This document shows positions 1-8,904 of a stretch of 45,018 nucleotides of DNA, in pieces. Position 1 is the stretch's first letter, and every line of letters starts with the position of its first letter. The notes beneath the pieces are model-generated. The model ran no database searches, was not told the DNA's origin, and saw only the letters and a list, made by a program, of their open reading frames with translations. The translations under genes and the position numbers were made by a program. The stretch covers positions 1-45,018 of the forward strand of contig DAIDLH010000100.1 of the NCBI GenBank assembly GCA_027449605.1, written 5' to 3'. The stretch is from Candidatus Muproteobacteria bacterium. Lineage in GTDB: Bacteria; Pseudomonadota; Gammaproteobacteria; Acidiferrobacterales; Sulfurifustaceae.

Positions 1-20
1 AAGGTCCACTGGACCTTTTC
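1..20 (+). terminator. Rho-independent terminator of an upstream gene
   Basis: A perfect 7-bp stem (AAGGTCC, loop ACT, GGACCTT) runs into TTTTC. It lies before rpoZ and probably ends the gene just outside the window; gmk is the usual neighbour of rpoZ, but that is inference. The T-tract is short. Confidence 0.55.
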
Positions 21-29
21 CTATTTCCG

Positions 30-51
30 CCTCACCCCGCAAGGGGAGAGG
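30..51. repeat. Imperfect CCCTCTCC/GGAGAGG hairpin repeat
   Basis: CCTCACCCC and GGGGAGAGG pair across a GCAA loop with one A-A mismatch. It resembles the perfect hairpin at 36925-36947, so both look like members of one interspersed palindromic family. Confidence 0.5.
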
Positions 52-224
52 GAACCTTGTCAGTGGTATTTCAGTAACTTGTCGAGTGGAAAAACCAGCC
101 GTATATCAGTAAGATGCATCCAGATGCATGTCCTGACCCGCCCGATCGCTGGCTCGGGCGCGTGCTTATATAGTATTAAACCCTGCGGCAGCGCCGCGTT
201 TCCTGTCTGAGGTGAGGTATAGGT

Positions 225-533
225 ATGGCCCGTATTACGGTGGAAGATTGTCTGGATAACGTCGATAACCGCTTTCAGCTGGTGCTGGTGGCCACGCGCC
301 GCGCGCGCCAGTTGATCCAGGGCGCGGAAGCCTGCGTGGAGCGCGAGAACGACAAGCCCACGGTGCTGGCGCTGCGCGAGATCGCCGGCGGTTTCGTCAC
401 CAATGCCATCCTGCTGGACGAGGAAGCGCCGCAAGCCGGACTTGAGGCCGATGAAGACACAACCGACCAAACCCAGACCGGCGGAACCGACGTCACCCCC
501 GCCGCCGACAAAGAGGGCGGAACCGAAGTCTGA
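225..533 (+). CDS. rpoZ: DNA-directed RNA polymerase subunit omega
   Basis: Small RNA polymerase subunit that helps assemble and stabilise the beta-prime subunit and, in gammaproteobacteria, forms part of a ppGpp binding site. The 102-residue product opens [10 protein letters not shown] and carries the family core [16 protein letters not shown] near residues 15-30, a typical omega start and length. A purine-rich site (GAGGTGAGG) precedes the ATG. Its 3' end is overlapped by spoT, the standard rpoZ-spoT arrangement that links the polymerase to the stringent response. The acidic tail after about residue 70 is poorly conserved in the family. Confidence 0.95.
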   Translation: MARITVEDCLDNVDNRFQLVLVATRRARQLIQGAEACVERENDKPTVLALREIAGGFVTNAILLDEEAPQAGLEADEDTTDQTQTGGTDVTPAADKEGGTEV

Positions 534-2727
534 GTCGGAGCCGTCCGCGCCCGCGACGCCGTCTCCCGGCCAGCGGTTTCAGATCGCCGACCTGTGCGCG
601 ATCCTCGAAACCTACCTGGAACCGAAGGACGTCGCCGACGTCTATCGCGCCTACCTGTTCGGCGCCGAGGCCCATGAAGGGCAGATCCGCGTCAGCGGCG
701 AGCCCTACATCTACCATCCGATAGAGGTCGCCCGCATCCTCGCGGCAATGCACCTCGACGCCAAGAGCATCGCGGCGGCGATCCTGCACGACGTCATCGA
801 GGATACGCCCACGGCGAAGGAGCGCATCGCCGAGGAGTTCGGCGAGGACATCGCCGCGCTGGTGGACGGCGTCTCCAAGATCACCCGCATCGAGTTCCAG
901 TCGCAGGAAGAGGCGCAGGCGGAGAACTTCCGCAAGATGCTGCTCGCCATGGCGAGCGACATCCGCGTGATCCTGATCAAGCTCGCCGACCGCCTGCACA
1001 ACATGCGCACCATCGCCGCGCTCAAGCCCGAGCGCCGCCGCGCCATCGCGCGCGAAACCCTCGACATCTACGCGCCGATCGCCAACCGCCTCGGCGTGCG
1101 CCAGTGGGCGGCGGAACTGAGCAACCTCGGGTTCGCCGCGCTGTACCCGCTGCGCCACCGCATCATCGACGAGGCGGTGCGCAAGCGCCACGGCAACCGC
1201 AAGGCGATCGTCGAAAAAATCCGCAGCGCCATTCTCGCGCAGCTGGAACGCGAAGGCCTGCCGGCGGAAGTCGTCGGGCGCGAGAAGACGCTCTACAGCA
1301 TCTACGCCAAGATGGAGCAGAAGCACCTGTCCTTCGATCAGGTCTACGACATCTACGGCTTCCGCGTGGTCGTGGACAAGGCGGACAACTGCTACCGCGC
1401 GCTCGGCGTGATCCACAACCTGTACAAGCCGATCCCGGGACGGTTCAAGGATTACATCGCCATCCCCAAGGCCAACGGCTACCAGTCGCTGCACACGGTG
1501 GTGTTCGGCCCGTTCGGCGTGTCGATCGAGGTGCAGATACGCACGCGCGACATGAACCGCGTGGCCGAGGCCGGCGTCGCCTCGCACTGGCTGTACAAGA
1601 GCGGCGAAGAGGCCGCCGACCCGATGCAGCAGCGCGCGCTGCAGTGGCTCAAGGACCTGCTCGACACCCAGCAGAAGGCCGGCAATCCGCGCGAGTTCCT
1701 CGAGCATCTCAAGGTCGACCTGTTTCCGGACGAGGTGTACGTGTTCACGCCCAACGGCGAGATCAAGAAGCTGCCGCGCGGCGCGACGGTCATCGACTTC
1801 GCCTACGACGTGCACACCGGCGTCGGCCACCGCTGCGTCGGCGCCAAGGTCAACCACCAGCTGGTGCCGTTGCGCACCACGCTGCGCAACGGCGATCACG
1901 TCGAGATCATCACCGCCGAATGGGGCCAGCCCAATCCGGCGTGGCTCACCTACGTCGTCACCAGCAAGGCGCGCGCCAACATCCGCAGCTTCCTCAAGAA
2001 CCAGAAGTTCAACGAATCCACCGGGCTCGGCGGGCGGCTGCTGGATCAGGCGCTCAAGGACATCGGCGCCGAGGCGTCGCGACTGACCGAGGAGAGTCGC
2101 GCGACGCTGCTGAAGTCGCTCAAGCTCAAAAGTTGGGACCAGTTGCTCGGCGAAATCGGCCTCGGCAACCGCCTCGCGGCCGTGGTCGCGCGGCAACTGG
2201 CGCCGCCGGCGCCGGCGTCCAAGGCCGAGGTCGAAAGCCGGTTCTTCGGCCTGTTCAAGCGCCGCCCGGCGCGCGACAAGGCGCCGACGCTCGCGATCCG
2301 CGGCACCGAGGGCGTGGTGGTGACGTACGCGCGCTGTTGCCGGCCGATCCCGGGCGATCCGATTCTCGGCTTCCTGTCCGCCGGACGCGGCATCGTGGTG
2401 CACACCGAGGATTGTCCGAACGTGTCCAAGTTCCGCAAGCACCCGGAGCAATGGATCGACGTGCAGTGGGAGAAGGACATCCAGACCGTGTTCCCGGTGA
2501 GCATCCGCGTCGAGGTCAAGAACCAGCGCGGCGTGCTCGCCGCGATCGCGGCCGCGATCGCGGAGCAGGAGGCGAACATCGACACCGTCACGTTCGACGA
2601 CCGCGACGGCCAGTACACCACCATGGACTTCACGCTCGAGGTGCGCGGCCGCGGGCATCTGGCCCGGATCATGCGACGCATCCGCGGGCTCGAGACGGTG
2701 GTGCGGATTAACAGGAAGAAAGGATAG
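451..2727 (+). CDS. spoT: Bifunctional (p)ppGpp synthetase/hydrolase SpoT
   Basis: Makes and degrades the alarmone (p)ppGpp in the cytosol. Numbered from the ATG at 451 (758 residues): HD hydrolase domain with His113-Asp114 in the HDVIED motif; synthetase domain with the RFKD motif near residue 331 (the RxKD version found in bifunctional enzymes) and EVQIRT at 360; TGS domain at about 423-485; C-terminal ACT domain from about 679. The first 30 or so residues are a Pro-rich extension absent from E. coli SpoT (702 aa). I chose 451 because GAGG lies just before it; an in-frame ATG at 403 is the alternative. Either start lies inside rpoZ, so translation may be coupled. Confidence 0.93.
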   Translation: MKTQPTKPRPAEPTSPPPPTKRAEPKSESEPSAPATPSPGQRFQIADLCAILETYLEPKDVADVYRAYLFGAEAHEGQIRVSGEPYIYHPIEVARILAAMHLDAKSIAAAILHDVIEDTPTAKERIAEEFGEDIAALVDGVSKITRIEFQSQEEAQAENFRKMLLAMASDIRVILIKLADRLHNMRTIAALKPERRRAIARETLDIYAPIANRLGVRQWAAELSNLGFAALYPLRHRIIDEAVRKRHGNRKAIVEKIRSAILAQLEREGLPAEVVGREKTLYSIYAKMEQKHLSFDQVYDIYGFRVVVDKADNCYRALGVIHNLYKPIPGRFKDYIAIPKANGYQSLHTVVFGPFGVSIEVQIRTRDMNRVAEAGVASHWLYKSGEEAADPMQQRALQWLKDLLDTQQKAGNPREFLEHLKVDLFPDEVYVFTPNGEIKKLPRGATVIDFAYDVHTGVGHRCVGAKVNHQLVPLRTTLRNGDHVEIITAEWGQPNPAWLTYVVTSKARANIRSFLKNQKFNESTGLGGRLLDQALKDIGAEASRLTEESRATLLKSLKLKSWDQLLGEIGLGNRLAAVVARQLAPPAPASKAEVESRFFGLFKRRPARDKAPTLAIRGTEGVVVTYARCCRPIPGDPILGFLSAGRGIVVHTEDCPNVSKFRKHPEQWIDVQWEKDIQTVFPVSIRVEVKNQRGVLAAIAAAIAEQEANIDTVTFDDRDGQYTTMDFTLEVRGRGHLARIMRRIRGLETVVRINRKKG

Positions 2728-2737
2728 TTGCAAGTTT

Positions 2738-2793
2738 CAAGTAGCAAGTGACAAGGAACGACGGCTTTCTTGCTACTTGTCACTTGCTACTTG
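2738..2793. repeat. 18-bp perfect inverted repeat (CTTGCTACTTG family)
   Basis: Arms 2738-2755 and 2776-2793 are exact reverse complements separated by 20 bases. The right arm continues into more copies of CTTGCTACT, so it also holds short direct repeats. The element fills the spoT-ridA gap and could form a long RNA hairpin. No T-tract follows, so it is not a standard terminator. Confidence 0.75.
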
Positions 2794-2818
2794 CTACTGG
2801 AACATAGCGGAGCCAAAA

Positions 2819-3271
2819 ATGAAAAAAGAAATTATCAGAACCGACGAAGCCCCCGCCGCTATCGGCGCCTATTCCCAGGCGGTGAAGGTCGGCGATACGG
2901 TTTATCTCGCCGGCCAGATTCCGCTGGTGCCGGAGACCATGGCGCTGGAGAGCGGCGACATGCGCGCGCAGATCCGGCGCGTGTTCGAAAACCTGGCCGC
3001 GGTGGCCAAGGCCGCCGGCGGCAGTCTGCAGGACGTCGTGAAGCTGAACGTGTTTCTCGCCGATCTCGCGAATTTTCCGCTGGTGAACGAAGTGATGGCG
3101 CAGTACTTCCGCGAACCCTATCCGGCGCGCGCCGCCGTCGGCGTAGCGGCGCTGCCCAAGGGTGCGGGCGTGGAGATGGATGCCATTCTTGTATTAACGA
3201 GGGGGAAATCCGCGCCATCGCCAAAAATGTCAGGATTGCGCGCGGCACGCAAAAAGAAAACGCGTCGGTAG
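2819..3271 (+). CDS. ridA: Reactive intermediate/imine deaminase RidA
   Basis: Hydrolyses reactive enamine/imine intermediates such as 2-aminoacrylate released by PLP enzymes. It opens [20 protein letters not shown] and has the YjgF/RidA core [27 protein letters not shown] and [23 protein letters not shown], including the conserved Arg that binds the substrate carboxylate. The ATG at 2819 gives the canonical N-terminus and has GGAG about 8 bases upstream; longer forms begin inside the upstream inverted repeat. The family normally stops soon after VEMDA. Here the product runs about 24 residues further, ending in a basic AARKKKTRR tail, for 150 residues in all. Confidence 0.92.
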   Translation: MKKEIIRTDEAPAAIGAYSQAVKVGDTVYLAGQIPLVPETMALESGDMRAQIRRVFENLAAVAKAAGGSLQDVVKLNVFLADLANFPLVNEVMAQYFREPYPARAAVGVAALPKGAGVEMDAILVLTRGKSAPSPKMSGLRAARKKKTRR

Positions 3272-3315
3272 GCGGTTCGCATCGAACGAATATTTCAGCG
3301 AACGAAGGAAAAATC

Positions 3316-3867
3316 GTGGCGCACAAAATTTCAAAGCATGTTCTGTGTGGCTTGATTTTCTGCGTTGCGCTCTGCCCGGGAGGGCTCGTTGCCGGCAATG
3401 TGTACAAACACGTGGACGAGAATGGCGGAGTGTATTATTCGCAGATTCCTCCTCGCGAGGGAGAGGTTTCCCGGATAACGACCCCGGCGCCGCCCGCTGA
3501 CGATGGCGCGCAGTTGCCGCAAGGCGAGTCGATTCGCGGGAAGAACGGCGAGTGTTTGACCGTCAAATGCATGGCTGACGAAATGGAAACGGACCGGCTC
3601 AAGCGCGAGGGCGAGTATGCGAGGAGGCGCGCTGAAAACGAGAGAGCGGTTAAGAAGAAGACGCAAGACGGGCCTTCGAAAACAGCGGCATCGGGAATAA
3701 GTGCGGACGCCCTTCAGCAGCTGTGCCTCAATGGGTCGATAGGGCCCAGCACAAGAGACTGTAACGACGTCAACAAACTTCGGAAATGGTATGAAGCGGA
3801 AATTATGAGGAACGAGGAATTAAAGTTCAAACGCGAGACGAGGGATCCCGGAGATAAATATCGCTAG
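3316..3867 (+). CDS. Secreted DUF4124 domain protein
   Basis: A GTG start at 3316, with GAAGG 7 bases before it, gives a 183-residue product. It has a signal peptide ending near GGLVAG, then the DUF4124 core NVYKHVDENGGVYYSQIPP. Members are envelope proteins of unknown function with a short beta-rich N-terminal domain. The rest is low in hydrophobic residues, with a charged, probably helical stretch (residues about 85-120) and a CLNGSIGPSTRDCNDV region in which two cysteines may pair. Base composition looks lower in GC than spoT and recG. It is not obviously coupled to either neighbour. A second DUF4124 protein is at 16175. Confidence 0.75.
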   Translation: MAHKISKHVLCGLIFCVALCPGGLVAGNVYKHVDENGGVYYSQIPPREGEVSRITTPAPPADDGAQLPQGESIRGKNGECLTVKCMADEMETDRLKREGEYARRRAENERAVKKKTQDGPSKTAASGISADALQQLCLNGSIGPSTRDCNDVNKLRKWYEAEIMRNEELKFKRETRDPGDKYR

Positions 3868-3912
3868 GCGAATTGTGACAGGAATTCCCATGTCAGCGCT
3901 TTATGAGAAAAA

Positions 3913-6033
3913 ATGGCGATGAGATTAAACGTGTTGGCTTCGGGTGAGGGCGGCAGCGAGTCTTTGCCGGTCACCGTTCTGAATGGCGTCGGGCCGAAGC
4001 TCGCGGAAAAACTCAAGCGCCTCGGCCTGTACACCGTGCAGGACGTGCTGTTCCATCTTCCCCTGCGCTACCAGGATCGCACCCGTCTCCTGCCGATCGG
4101 CGGCCTGCGGCCCGGCATGGAGGCCGTGGTCGAGGGCGAGATCGAGCTCGCCGACGTCGTGTTTCGCGGACGGCGCAGCCTGATCTGCCGCGTGAGCGAC
4201 GGCACCGGCCGTCTGCACCTGCGGTTTTTCTATTTCAGCGCCGCACAACAGGCGAACCTGGCGCGCGGCCGCCGCCTGCGGCTGTTCGGCGAGGCGCGCT
4301 TCGGTCCCGCGGGCCTCGAGATGATTCATCCCGAGTACGAATTCACCGACGGCGCCGCGCCCGCGAAGCCCGAGGAAAACCTGACGCCGGTGTATCCGGC
4401 GACCACCGGCGTGCATCAGCTGAGCCTGCGCAAGCTCGCGCGCCAGGCGCTGGAAAAATATCTGGACAAAATCGAGGAATGGCTGCCTCTCCCGGTGTTG
4501 CAGGAGTTGCAACTGCCGACCCTGACCGAGGCGCTGGCGCTGGTGCACCAACCGCCGCCGCATACGCCGGTGGAGTTGCTGGCGGAGGGAAAACATCCGG
4601 CGGTGCTGCGCCTCGCCTTCGAGGAACTGCTGGCGCATCACCTGAGCCTCAAGCGGCTGCGCGCGCACTCGCAACAACAATCGGCTCCGCGGCTGGCGAG
4701 CGCGCACGCGAACGACAACCCGCTGATGTCACAACTCATCGCGGCCCTGCCGTTCAAATTGACCGGCGCGCAACAGGGCGTGCTGGCCGAGATTCGTGCG
4801 GACCTGGCGCGCGCCCATCCCATGCAGCGCCTGGTGCAGGGCGACGTCGGCTCCGGCAAAACCATCGTTGCCGCACTGGCGGCGCTGGTGGCGGTCGAAA
4901 ACGGATATCAAGCGGCGATCATGGCGCCGACCGAGCTGCTCGCCGACCAGCACCTGCGCAACTTTTCCGGCTGGCTCGAACCGCTCGGCGTCGTCGTGGT
5001 CGGACTCTCCGGCAAGCTCAACGGCCGCGCGCGCCAGGACGCGCTGGAAAAAATCGGATCGGGCCGGGCCGACATCGCGGTCGGCACCCAGGCATTGTTC
5101 CAGGAAGGCGTGGAATTCGCCGAGCTCGGCCTGATCGTGGTCGACGAGCAGCACCGCTTCGGCGTGCACCAGCGCCTCGCCTTGCGCGAGAAGGGCAGCC
5201 TGGGTTCGCGCCGGCCGCACCAGCTGATCATGACCGCCAAGCCCATTCCGCGCACGCTGGCGCAGAGCCTGTACGCCGATCTCGACGTCTCGGTGATCGA
5301 CGAGCTTCCTCCGGGCCGCAAGCCGGTCGAAACGGTGGCGATTCCGTCGGCGCGCCGCGCCGACGTGGTCCGCCGCATCCGCGACGCCTGCACCGTCGGC
5401 CGTCAGGCTTACTGGGTTTGCCCGCTGATCGAGGAATCGGAAACGTTAGAGCTGGAAACGGCGACCGATACCGCCCAGGCGTTGCAGGAAGCGCTGCCCG
5501 AGATTCGGATCGCGCTGATCCACGGACGCATGAAGCCGCCGGAAAAGGAAAAGATCATGACGACGTTCAAGCGCGGCGACATTCAGCTGCTGGTGGCCAC
5601 GACCGTGATCGAAGTCGGCGTGGACGTGCCCAACGCCTCGCTCATGGTCATCGAGAACGCCGAGCGCCTCGGGCTGTCGCAACTGCACCAGTTGCGCGGG
5701 CGCATCGGCCGCGGCGACGCCGAAAGCCATTGCGTGCTGCTGTATCAGCCGCCGTTGTCGGAAATGGCGCGCGCGCGGCTGGCGGCGCTGCGCGAAACCA
5801 GCGACGGCTTCGAGATCGCGCGGCGCGACCTGGAGATGCGCGGTCCGGGCGAGATACTCGGCACGCGCCAGGCCGGCATGCCGCAGTTTCACATCGCCGA
5901 TCTGTTGCGCGACCATGCCCTGCTGCCGCGCGTGCAGCAGGTGGCGGAGCTGCTGCTCCGGGAACATCCCCGAAGCGTGAATCCGATCGTGCGCCGCTGG
6001 CTCAGCGGCGCCGAAACTTATGGCAACGTCTGA
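3913..6033 (+). CDS. recG: ATP-dependent DNA helicase RecG
   Basis: Remodels stalled forks and Holliday junctions. The 706-residue product has the N-terminal wedge (LNGVGPKLAEKLKRLGLYTVQDVLFHLPLRY is split over residues about 23-53), an OB fold near 75-160, and two helicase lobes: Walker A GDVGSGKT at 310-317, DEQH at 411-414, motif VI QLRGRIGRG and the TRG region RRDLEMRGPGEILGTRQ. Length matches E. coli RecG (693). Motif III, usually TATPIPRT, reads TAKPIPRT with AAG at 5239-5241. The start is the ATG at 3913; an ATG at 3919 is also possible. It precedes ubiC, a common gammaproteobacterial neighbour. Confidence 0.95.
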   Translation: MAMRLNVLASGEGGSESLPVTVLNGVGPKLAEKLKRLGLYTVQDVLFHLPLRYQDRTRLLPIGGLRPGMEAVVEGEIELADVVFRGRRSLICRVSDGTGRLHLRFFYFSAAQQANLARGRRLRLFGEARFGPAGLEMIHPEYEFTDGAAPAKPEENLTPVYPATTGVHQLSLRKLARQALEKYLDKIEEWLPLPVLQELQLPTLTEALALVHQPPPHTPVELLAEGKHPAVLRLAFEELLAHHLSLKRLRAHSQQQSAPRLASAHANDNPLMSQLIAALPFKLTGAQQGVLAEIRADLARAHPMQRLVQGDVGSGKTIVAALAALVAVENGYQAAIMAPTELLADQHLRNFSGWLEPLGVVVVGLSGKLNGRARQDALEKIGSGRADIAVGTQALFQEGVEFAELGLIVVDEQHRFGVHQRLALREKGSLGSRRPHQLIMTAKPIPRTLAQSLYADLDVSVIDELPPGRKPVETVAIPSARRADVVRRIRDACTVGRQAYWVCPLIEESETLELETATDTAQALQEALPEIRIALIHGRMKPPEKEKIMTTFKRGDIQLLVATTVIEVGVDVPNASLMVIENAERLGLSQLHQLRGRIGRGDAESHCVLLYQPPLSEMARARLAALRETSDGFEIARRDLEMRGPGEILGTRQAGMPQFHIADLLRDHALLPRVQQVAELLLREHPRSVNPIVRRWLSGAETYGNV

Positions 6034-6044
6034 AAGCCGGCGCG

Positions 6045-6548
6045 CTAGAATTCGCGCGCCAGCATCAGCGTCAGGAAATCCTCGCCCGTGTTCGGGCCGT
6101 GCCAGTTGAGCCGCAGCGCGGTTTTGCCGTTCGAGTAATGGGTCTCGCCGAGGGACAGGTCGTATTTCCCGAACCGGCGCCCGAACGCGAGGCGCACCAT
6201 GAACTGCCCGGCGGTGCCCAGGTGATCCGTGGTCCGGTCCACCACGCCGACGCCGAGCGTGCCGGCGAAATAATTTTCCGGTGAAAGTTTCCAGCGCACG
6301 ACGCGCGCCACGGTGAGCGCGCTGTTGCGGGTCGAACCGCTCCAGTAGCCGAGCGTGAGGTCGTAGAGGCTTTTCCGGTTGAACAGGTCGGGCGCGTTTT
6401 TCTGGTAGGAGAAAAACACCGCGTTCGATCCCTGCGAATAGATGTTGCCGCGTCCCGCCGTGACCGCCAGCATGTCGGCGTCGGCGAGACGCGGGCACGG
6501 CAGCATCCCGGCGATCAGGAGCGTCAAGGCGCGTGCACGCGGCGGCAT
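6045..6548 (-). CDS. Acyloxyacyl hydrolase, PagL-like lipid A 3-O-deacylase
   Basis: Predicted outer-membrane eight-strand barrel that would remove an ester-linked acyl chain from lipid A. The 167-residue product has a signal peptide ending near residue 24, alternating barrel strands and a terminal Phe typical of outer-membrane proteins. Near the C-terminus HYSN gives the His137-x-Ser139 pair of the PagL active site, followed by the family's PNxG turn (PNTGEDF). In Pseudomonas PagL the catalytic Glu is two residues after that Gly; here Glu156 is one after and Asp157 two after. It is convergent with recG, 11 bases between stops. Assignment is from motif and topology. Confidence 0.65.
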   Translation of the reverse strand: MPPRARALTLLIAGMLPCPRLADADMLAVTAGRGNIYSQGSNAVFFSYQKNAPDLFNRKSLYDLTLGYWSGSTRNSALTVARVVRWKLSPENYFAGTLGVGVVDRTTDHLGTAGQFMVRLAFGRRFGKYDLSLGETHYSNGKTALRLNWHGPNTGEDFLTLMLAREF

Positions 6549-6718
6549 GTTTGTTTGATTCTCTCCGAACCGTTTGCTTTTTTAACGCTGCGACCGGGCG
6601 TGGCGCGGCCCCTATATGATTTCCCAGAAGCCGGTACGATGTACAGAGCCGTCGTTTGCGCTGACCGGCCGGGCCGTTTCTGCTACGATTCCGCACCCAT
6701 CAATCACTGATCCATTAC

Positions 6719-7297
6719 ATGACCAGCGTGCGCCCGGCATCGCCGCGAAGCACGGAACCGCTGTGGCGGCCGGTGCAGCGGCTCAACCGCGCCGGGATTC
6801 CGGAAAAATACCGGCCGTGGCTGCTCGATCCAGCCTCGCTCACCGAGCGCCTGATCGGCCATTGTCCCCGGCAGTTTCATGTGCAGTTGCTCGACCAGCG
6901 GCGCGCGCGTCCGCTGGACAGCGAGGCCAGGGCGGTCGGCATGCGGCACGGCACGCGCGCCGTGGTCCGCCAGGTGCAGCTGATGTGCGGCGACACGCCG
7001 TGGGTTTACGCGCGCACGATCATCCCGCCGCCGACGCTGGCGCGCAAATTCCACCGCTTCGCCCGTCTCGGCGCGCGTTCCCTCGGGGCGGTGCTGTTCG
7101 CCGATCCGTCGATGCGGCGCGGCGAAGTGGAAGTCACTTGCCTCACTCCCGGGGATTTTCTTTACGACCTGGCGGCGTGTCGGCTGCGCGACAAGCCCGC
7201 GCTGATCTGGGGCCGGCGCTCGCTGTTCCGGCTCGGCGGCAAGCCGCTGCTGGTGTGCGAATTTTTTCTGCCGGACATTCCCGAATTCATGGACTGA
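6719..7297 (+). CDS. ubiC: Chorismate lyase UbiC
   Basis: Converts chorismate to 4-hydroxybenzoate and pyruvate, the first committed step of ubiquinone synthesis. The 192-residue product has the family landmarks RQVQL with Arg84, [23 protein letters not shown], the [22 protein letters not shown] end region and Glu181; Arg and Glu are the residues expected to contact substrate. It is slightly longer than E. coli UbiC because of N-terminal residues. No clear Shine-Dalgarno site precedes the ATG at 6719. Only two bases separate it from ubiA, so the two should be co-transcribed and translationally coupled. Confidence 0.93.
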   Translation: MTSVRPASPRSTEPLWRPVQRLNRAGIPEKYRPWLLDPASLTERLIGHCPRQFHVQLLDQRRARPLDSEARAVGMRHGTRAVVRQVQLMCGDTPWVYARTIIPPPTLARKFHRFARLGARSLGAVLFADPSMRRGEVEVTCLTPGDFLYDLAACRLRDKPALIWGRRSLFRLGGKPLLVCEFFLPDIPEFMD

Positions 7298-7299
7298 CG

Positions 7300-8151
7300 A
7301 TGACGGAGCGGCTCAAGGACTATGCGCGGCTGATGCGCCTGCACCGGCCGATCGGCATCCTGCTGTTGTTGTGGCCGACGCTGTGGGCGCTGTGGATCGC
7401 CGCGCAGGGCCGGCCCGGACTGCACGTGTTCGCGGTATTCGTGCTGGGCGTGGTGCTGATGCGTTCCGCCGGTTGCGTGATCAACGATTACGCCGACCGC
7501 GATTTCGACCCGCACGTGGAGCGCACGCGCGACCGCCCGATCGCCGCCGGGCGCGTCACGCCGCGCGAGGCGCTCGCGCTGTTTGCGGCGCTGTGTCTGA
7601 TCGCGTTCGCGCTGGTGCTGACGCTGAACCGTTTCACCATCCTGCTCTCCGTCGCCGGCGCGTTTCTCGCCGCGACCTATCCGTTCGTCAAGCGCTTCAC
7701 GCATCTGCCGCAGTTCTACCTCGGCGCGGCGTTCGGCTGGGGCATCCCGATGGCGTTCGCCGCCGCGACCGGCGCCGTACCGCCCGCGGGCTGGGTGCTG
7801 TTCGCCGCCAACGTATGCTGGGCGGTGGCCTACGACACCGCCTACGCCATGGTCGACCGGGACGACGACCTCAAGGTCGGCGTGAAATCCACCGCGATCC
7901 TGTTCGGCCGCTACGACCGGCTGATGATTTTCCTGTTTCACGTCCTGACGCTGGCGCTGCTGGCGTGGACCGGCGCGCTCGCCGGCCTCGGATTGCGGTA
8001 TCATGCCGGCTTGGTCGCGGCGTTCGGTTTCGCGCTGTATCAGCAGCGCCTGATGCGCGGCCGGACGCGTGACGGTTGTTTCCGCGCGTTTCTCAACAAC
8101 AACTGGTTCGGCGCCGCGGTGTTCGCCGGCCTGATGATGAGCTACTTATAA
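7300..8151 (+). CDS. ubiA: 4-hydroxybenzoate octaprenyltransferase UbiA
   Basis: Inner-membrane prenyltransferase that joins a polyprenyl chain to 4-hydroxybenzoate, the product of the gene just upstream. The 283-residue product has about eight or nine hydrophobic segments and both Asp-rich diphosphate/Mg sites: NDYADRDFD at residues 62-70 and [14 protein letters not shown] in the second half. The ATG at 7300 gives the usual [19 protein letters not shown] start. The side-chain length cannot be read from the sequence. Confidence 0.95.
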   Translation: MTERLKDYARLMRLHRPIGILLLLWPTLWALWIAAQGRPGLHVFAVFVLGVVLMRSAGCVINDYADRDFDPHVERTRDRPIAAGRVTPREALALFAALCLIAFALVLTLNRFTILLSVAGAFLAATYPFVKRFTHLPQFYLGAAFGWGIPMAFAAATGAVPPAGWVLFAANVCWAVAYDTAYAMVDRDDDLKVGVKSTAILFGRYDRLMIFLFHVLTLALLAWTGALAGLGLRYHAGLVAAFGFALYQQRLMRGRTRDGCFRAFLNNNWFGAAVFAGLMMSYL

Positions 8152-8157
8152 GATCAT

Positions 8158-8249
8158 TTGCCGCAAAGAGCGCAAAGAGAATCGTGAATAAAATGAAATC
8201 AAGAATAAGCATTCATCTTTTCTTTGCGTCCTTTGCGCCTTTGCGGCAA
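8158..8249. repeat. GCCGCAAAG/CGCAAAG interspersed inverted repeat, copy 1
   Basis: Outer arms 8158-8168 (TTGCCGCAAAG) and 8239-8249 are exact reverse complements. Inner arms 8170-8177 (GCGCAAAG) and 8231-8238 also pair, giving an interrupted stem around an AT-rich centre. It fills the ubiA-gst gap and shares its design and core words with 34897-34974. Confidence 0.75.
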
Positions 8250-8267
8250 AAATTCATATAACAGGTT

Positions 8268-8882
8268 ATGAAACTTTACGGTTCGCTCACTTCGCCCTAC
8301 GTGCGCAAGGCGCGCGCGCTGATCCGCGAAAAGAATCTCGCCTGCGAATTCGTCGTCGCCGACGCCTGGGCCGCCGACAGCCCGATCCCGGCGCTCAATC
8401 CGCTCGGCAAGGTGCCGGTGCTGGCGCTCGACAACGGCGAGGCGCTGTTCGATTCGCCGGTGATCGTCGAGTATCTCGACGCGCTCCAGGCGCCGGCGCT
8501 GCTGCCCGTTTCGGGCACGGCGCGCTGGGAGACGCTGCGCTGGCAGGCGCTGGCCGACGGCATGCTCGACGCCACCGTGACCCGCTTGCTTGAATCGCGG
8601 CGGCCCGCGGAACAGCAATCGACGGAAAACATCCGGCGTCAGGAAGAAAAAGTCGCGGGCTCGCTGGAATACGCCGAGCGCCGTCTGGGCCGGGGCCAGT
8701 GGTTCATGGCGGATCGCTTCAGTCTCGCGGATCTCGTCATGGCGGTGGCGCTCGAATACATCGACTTCCGCTATCCGCACGACTGGCGCGGCCGCCACGC
8801 GCGACTGGCGCGGTGGCTCGCCGGCGTGAGCGCGCGCCCGTCGCTGGTCGAGACCCGGCCGCCGGGCATGGAAAAGAAATAG
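8268..8882 (+). CDS. Glutathione S-transferase family protein (YibF-like)
   Basis: Cytosolic GST fold. The 204-residue product has an N-terminal thioredoxin-like domain (MKLYGSLTSPYVRKARALI, then NPLGKVPVLALDNG and the glutathione-contacting DSPVIVEYLD) and a helical C-terminal domain with FSLADLVMAVALEYIDFRY. The opening TSPYVRK resembles E. coli YibF, so Ser or Thr near residue 8 may be the catalytic side chain. Substrate unknown. It is separated from ubiA by a hairpin repeat and from the downstream exchanger by only 22 bases. Confidence 0.88.
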   Translation: MKLYGSLTSPYVRKARALIREKNLACEFVVADAWAADSPIPALNPLGKVPVLALDNGEALFDSPVIVEYLDALQAPALLPVSGTARWETLRWQALADGMLDATVTRLLESRRPAEQQSTENIRRQEEKVAGSLEYAERRLGRGQWFMADRFSLADLVMAVALEYIDFRYPHDWRGRHARLARWLAGVSARPSLVETRPPGMEKK

Positions 8883-8904
8883 GAATCAAAGAGGACTTCG
8901 GCAC

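Noticed and set aside
493-2733. 746-codon open frame antisense to spoT
   Set aside because: High-GC codon bias opens long shadow frames. The product is His/Arg/Val/Ala-rich with no fold, while the plus frame has all SpoT domains.
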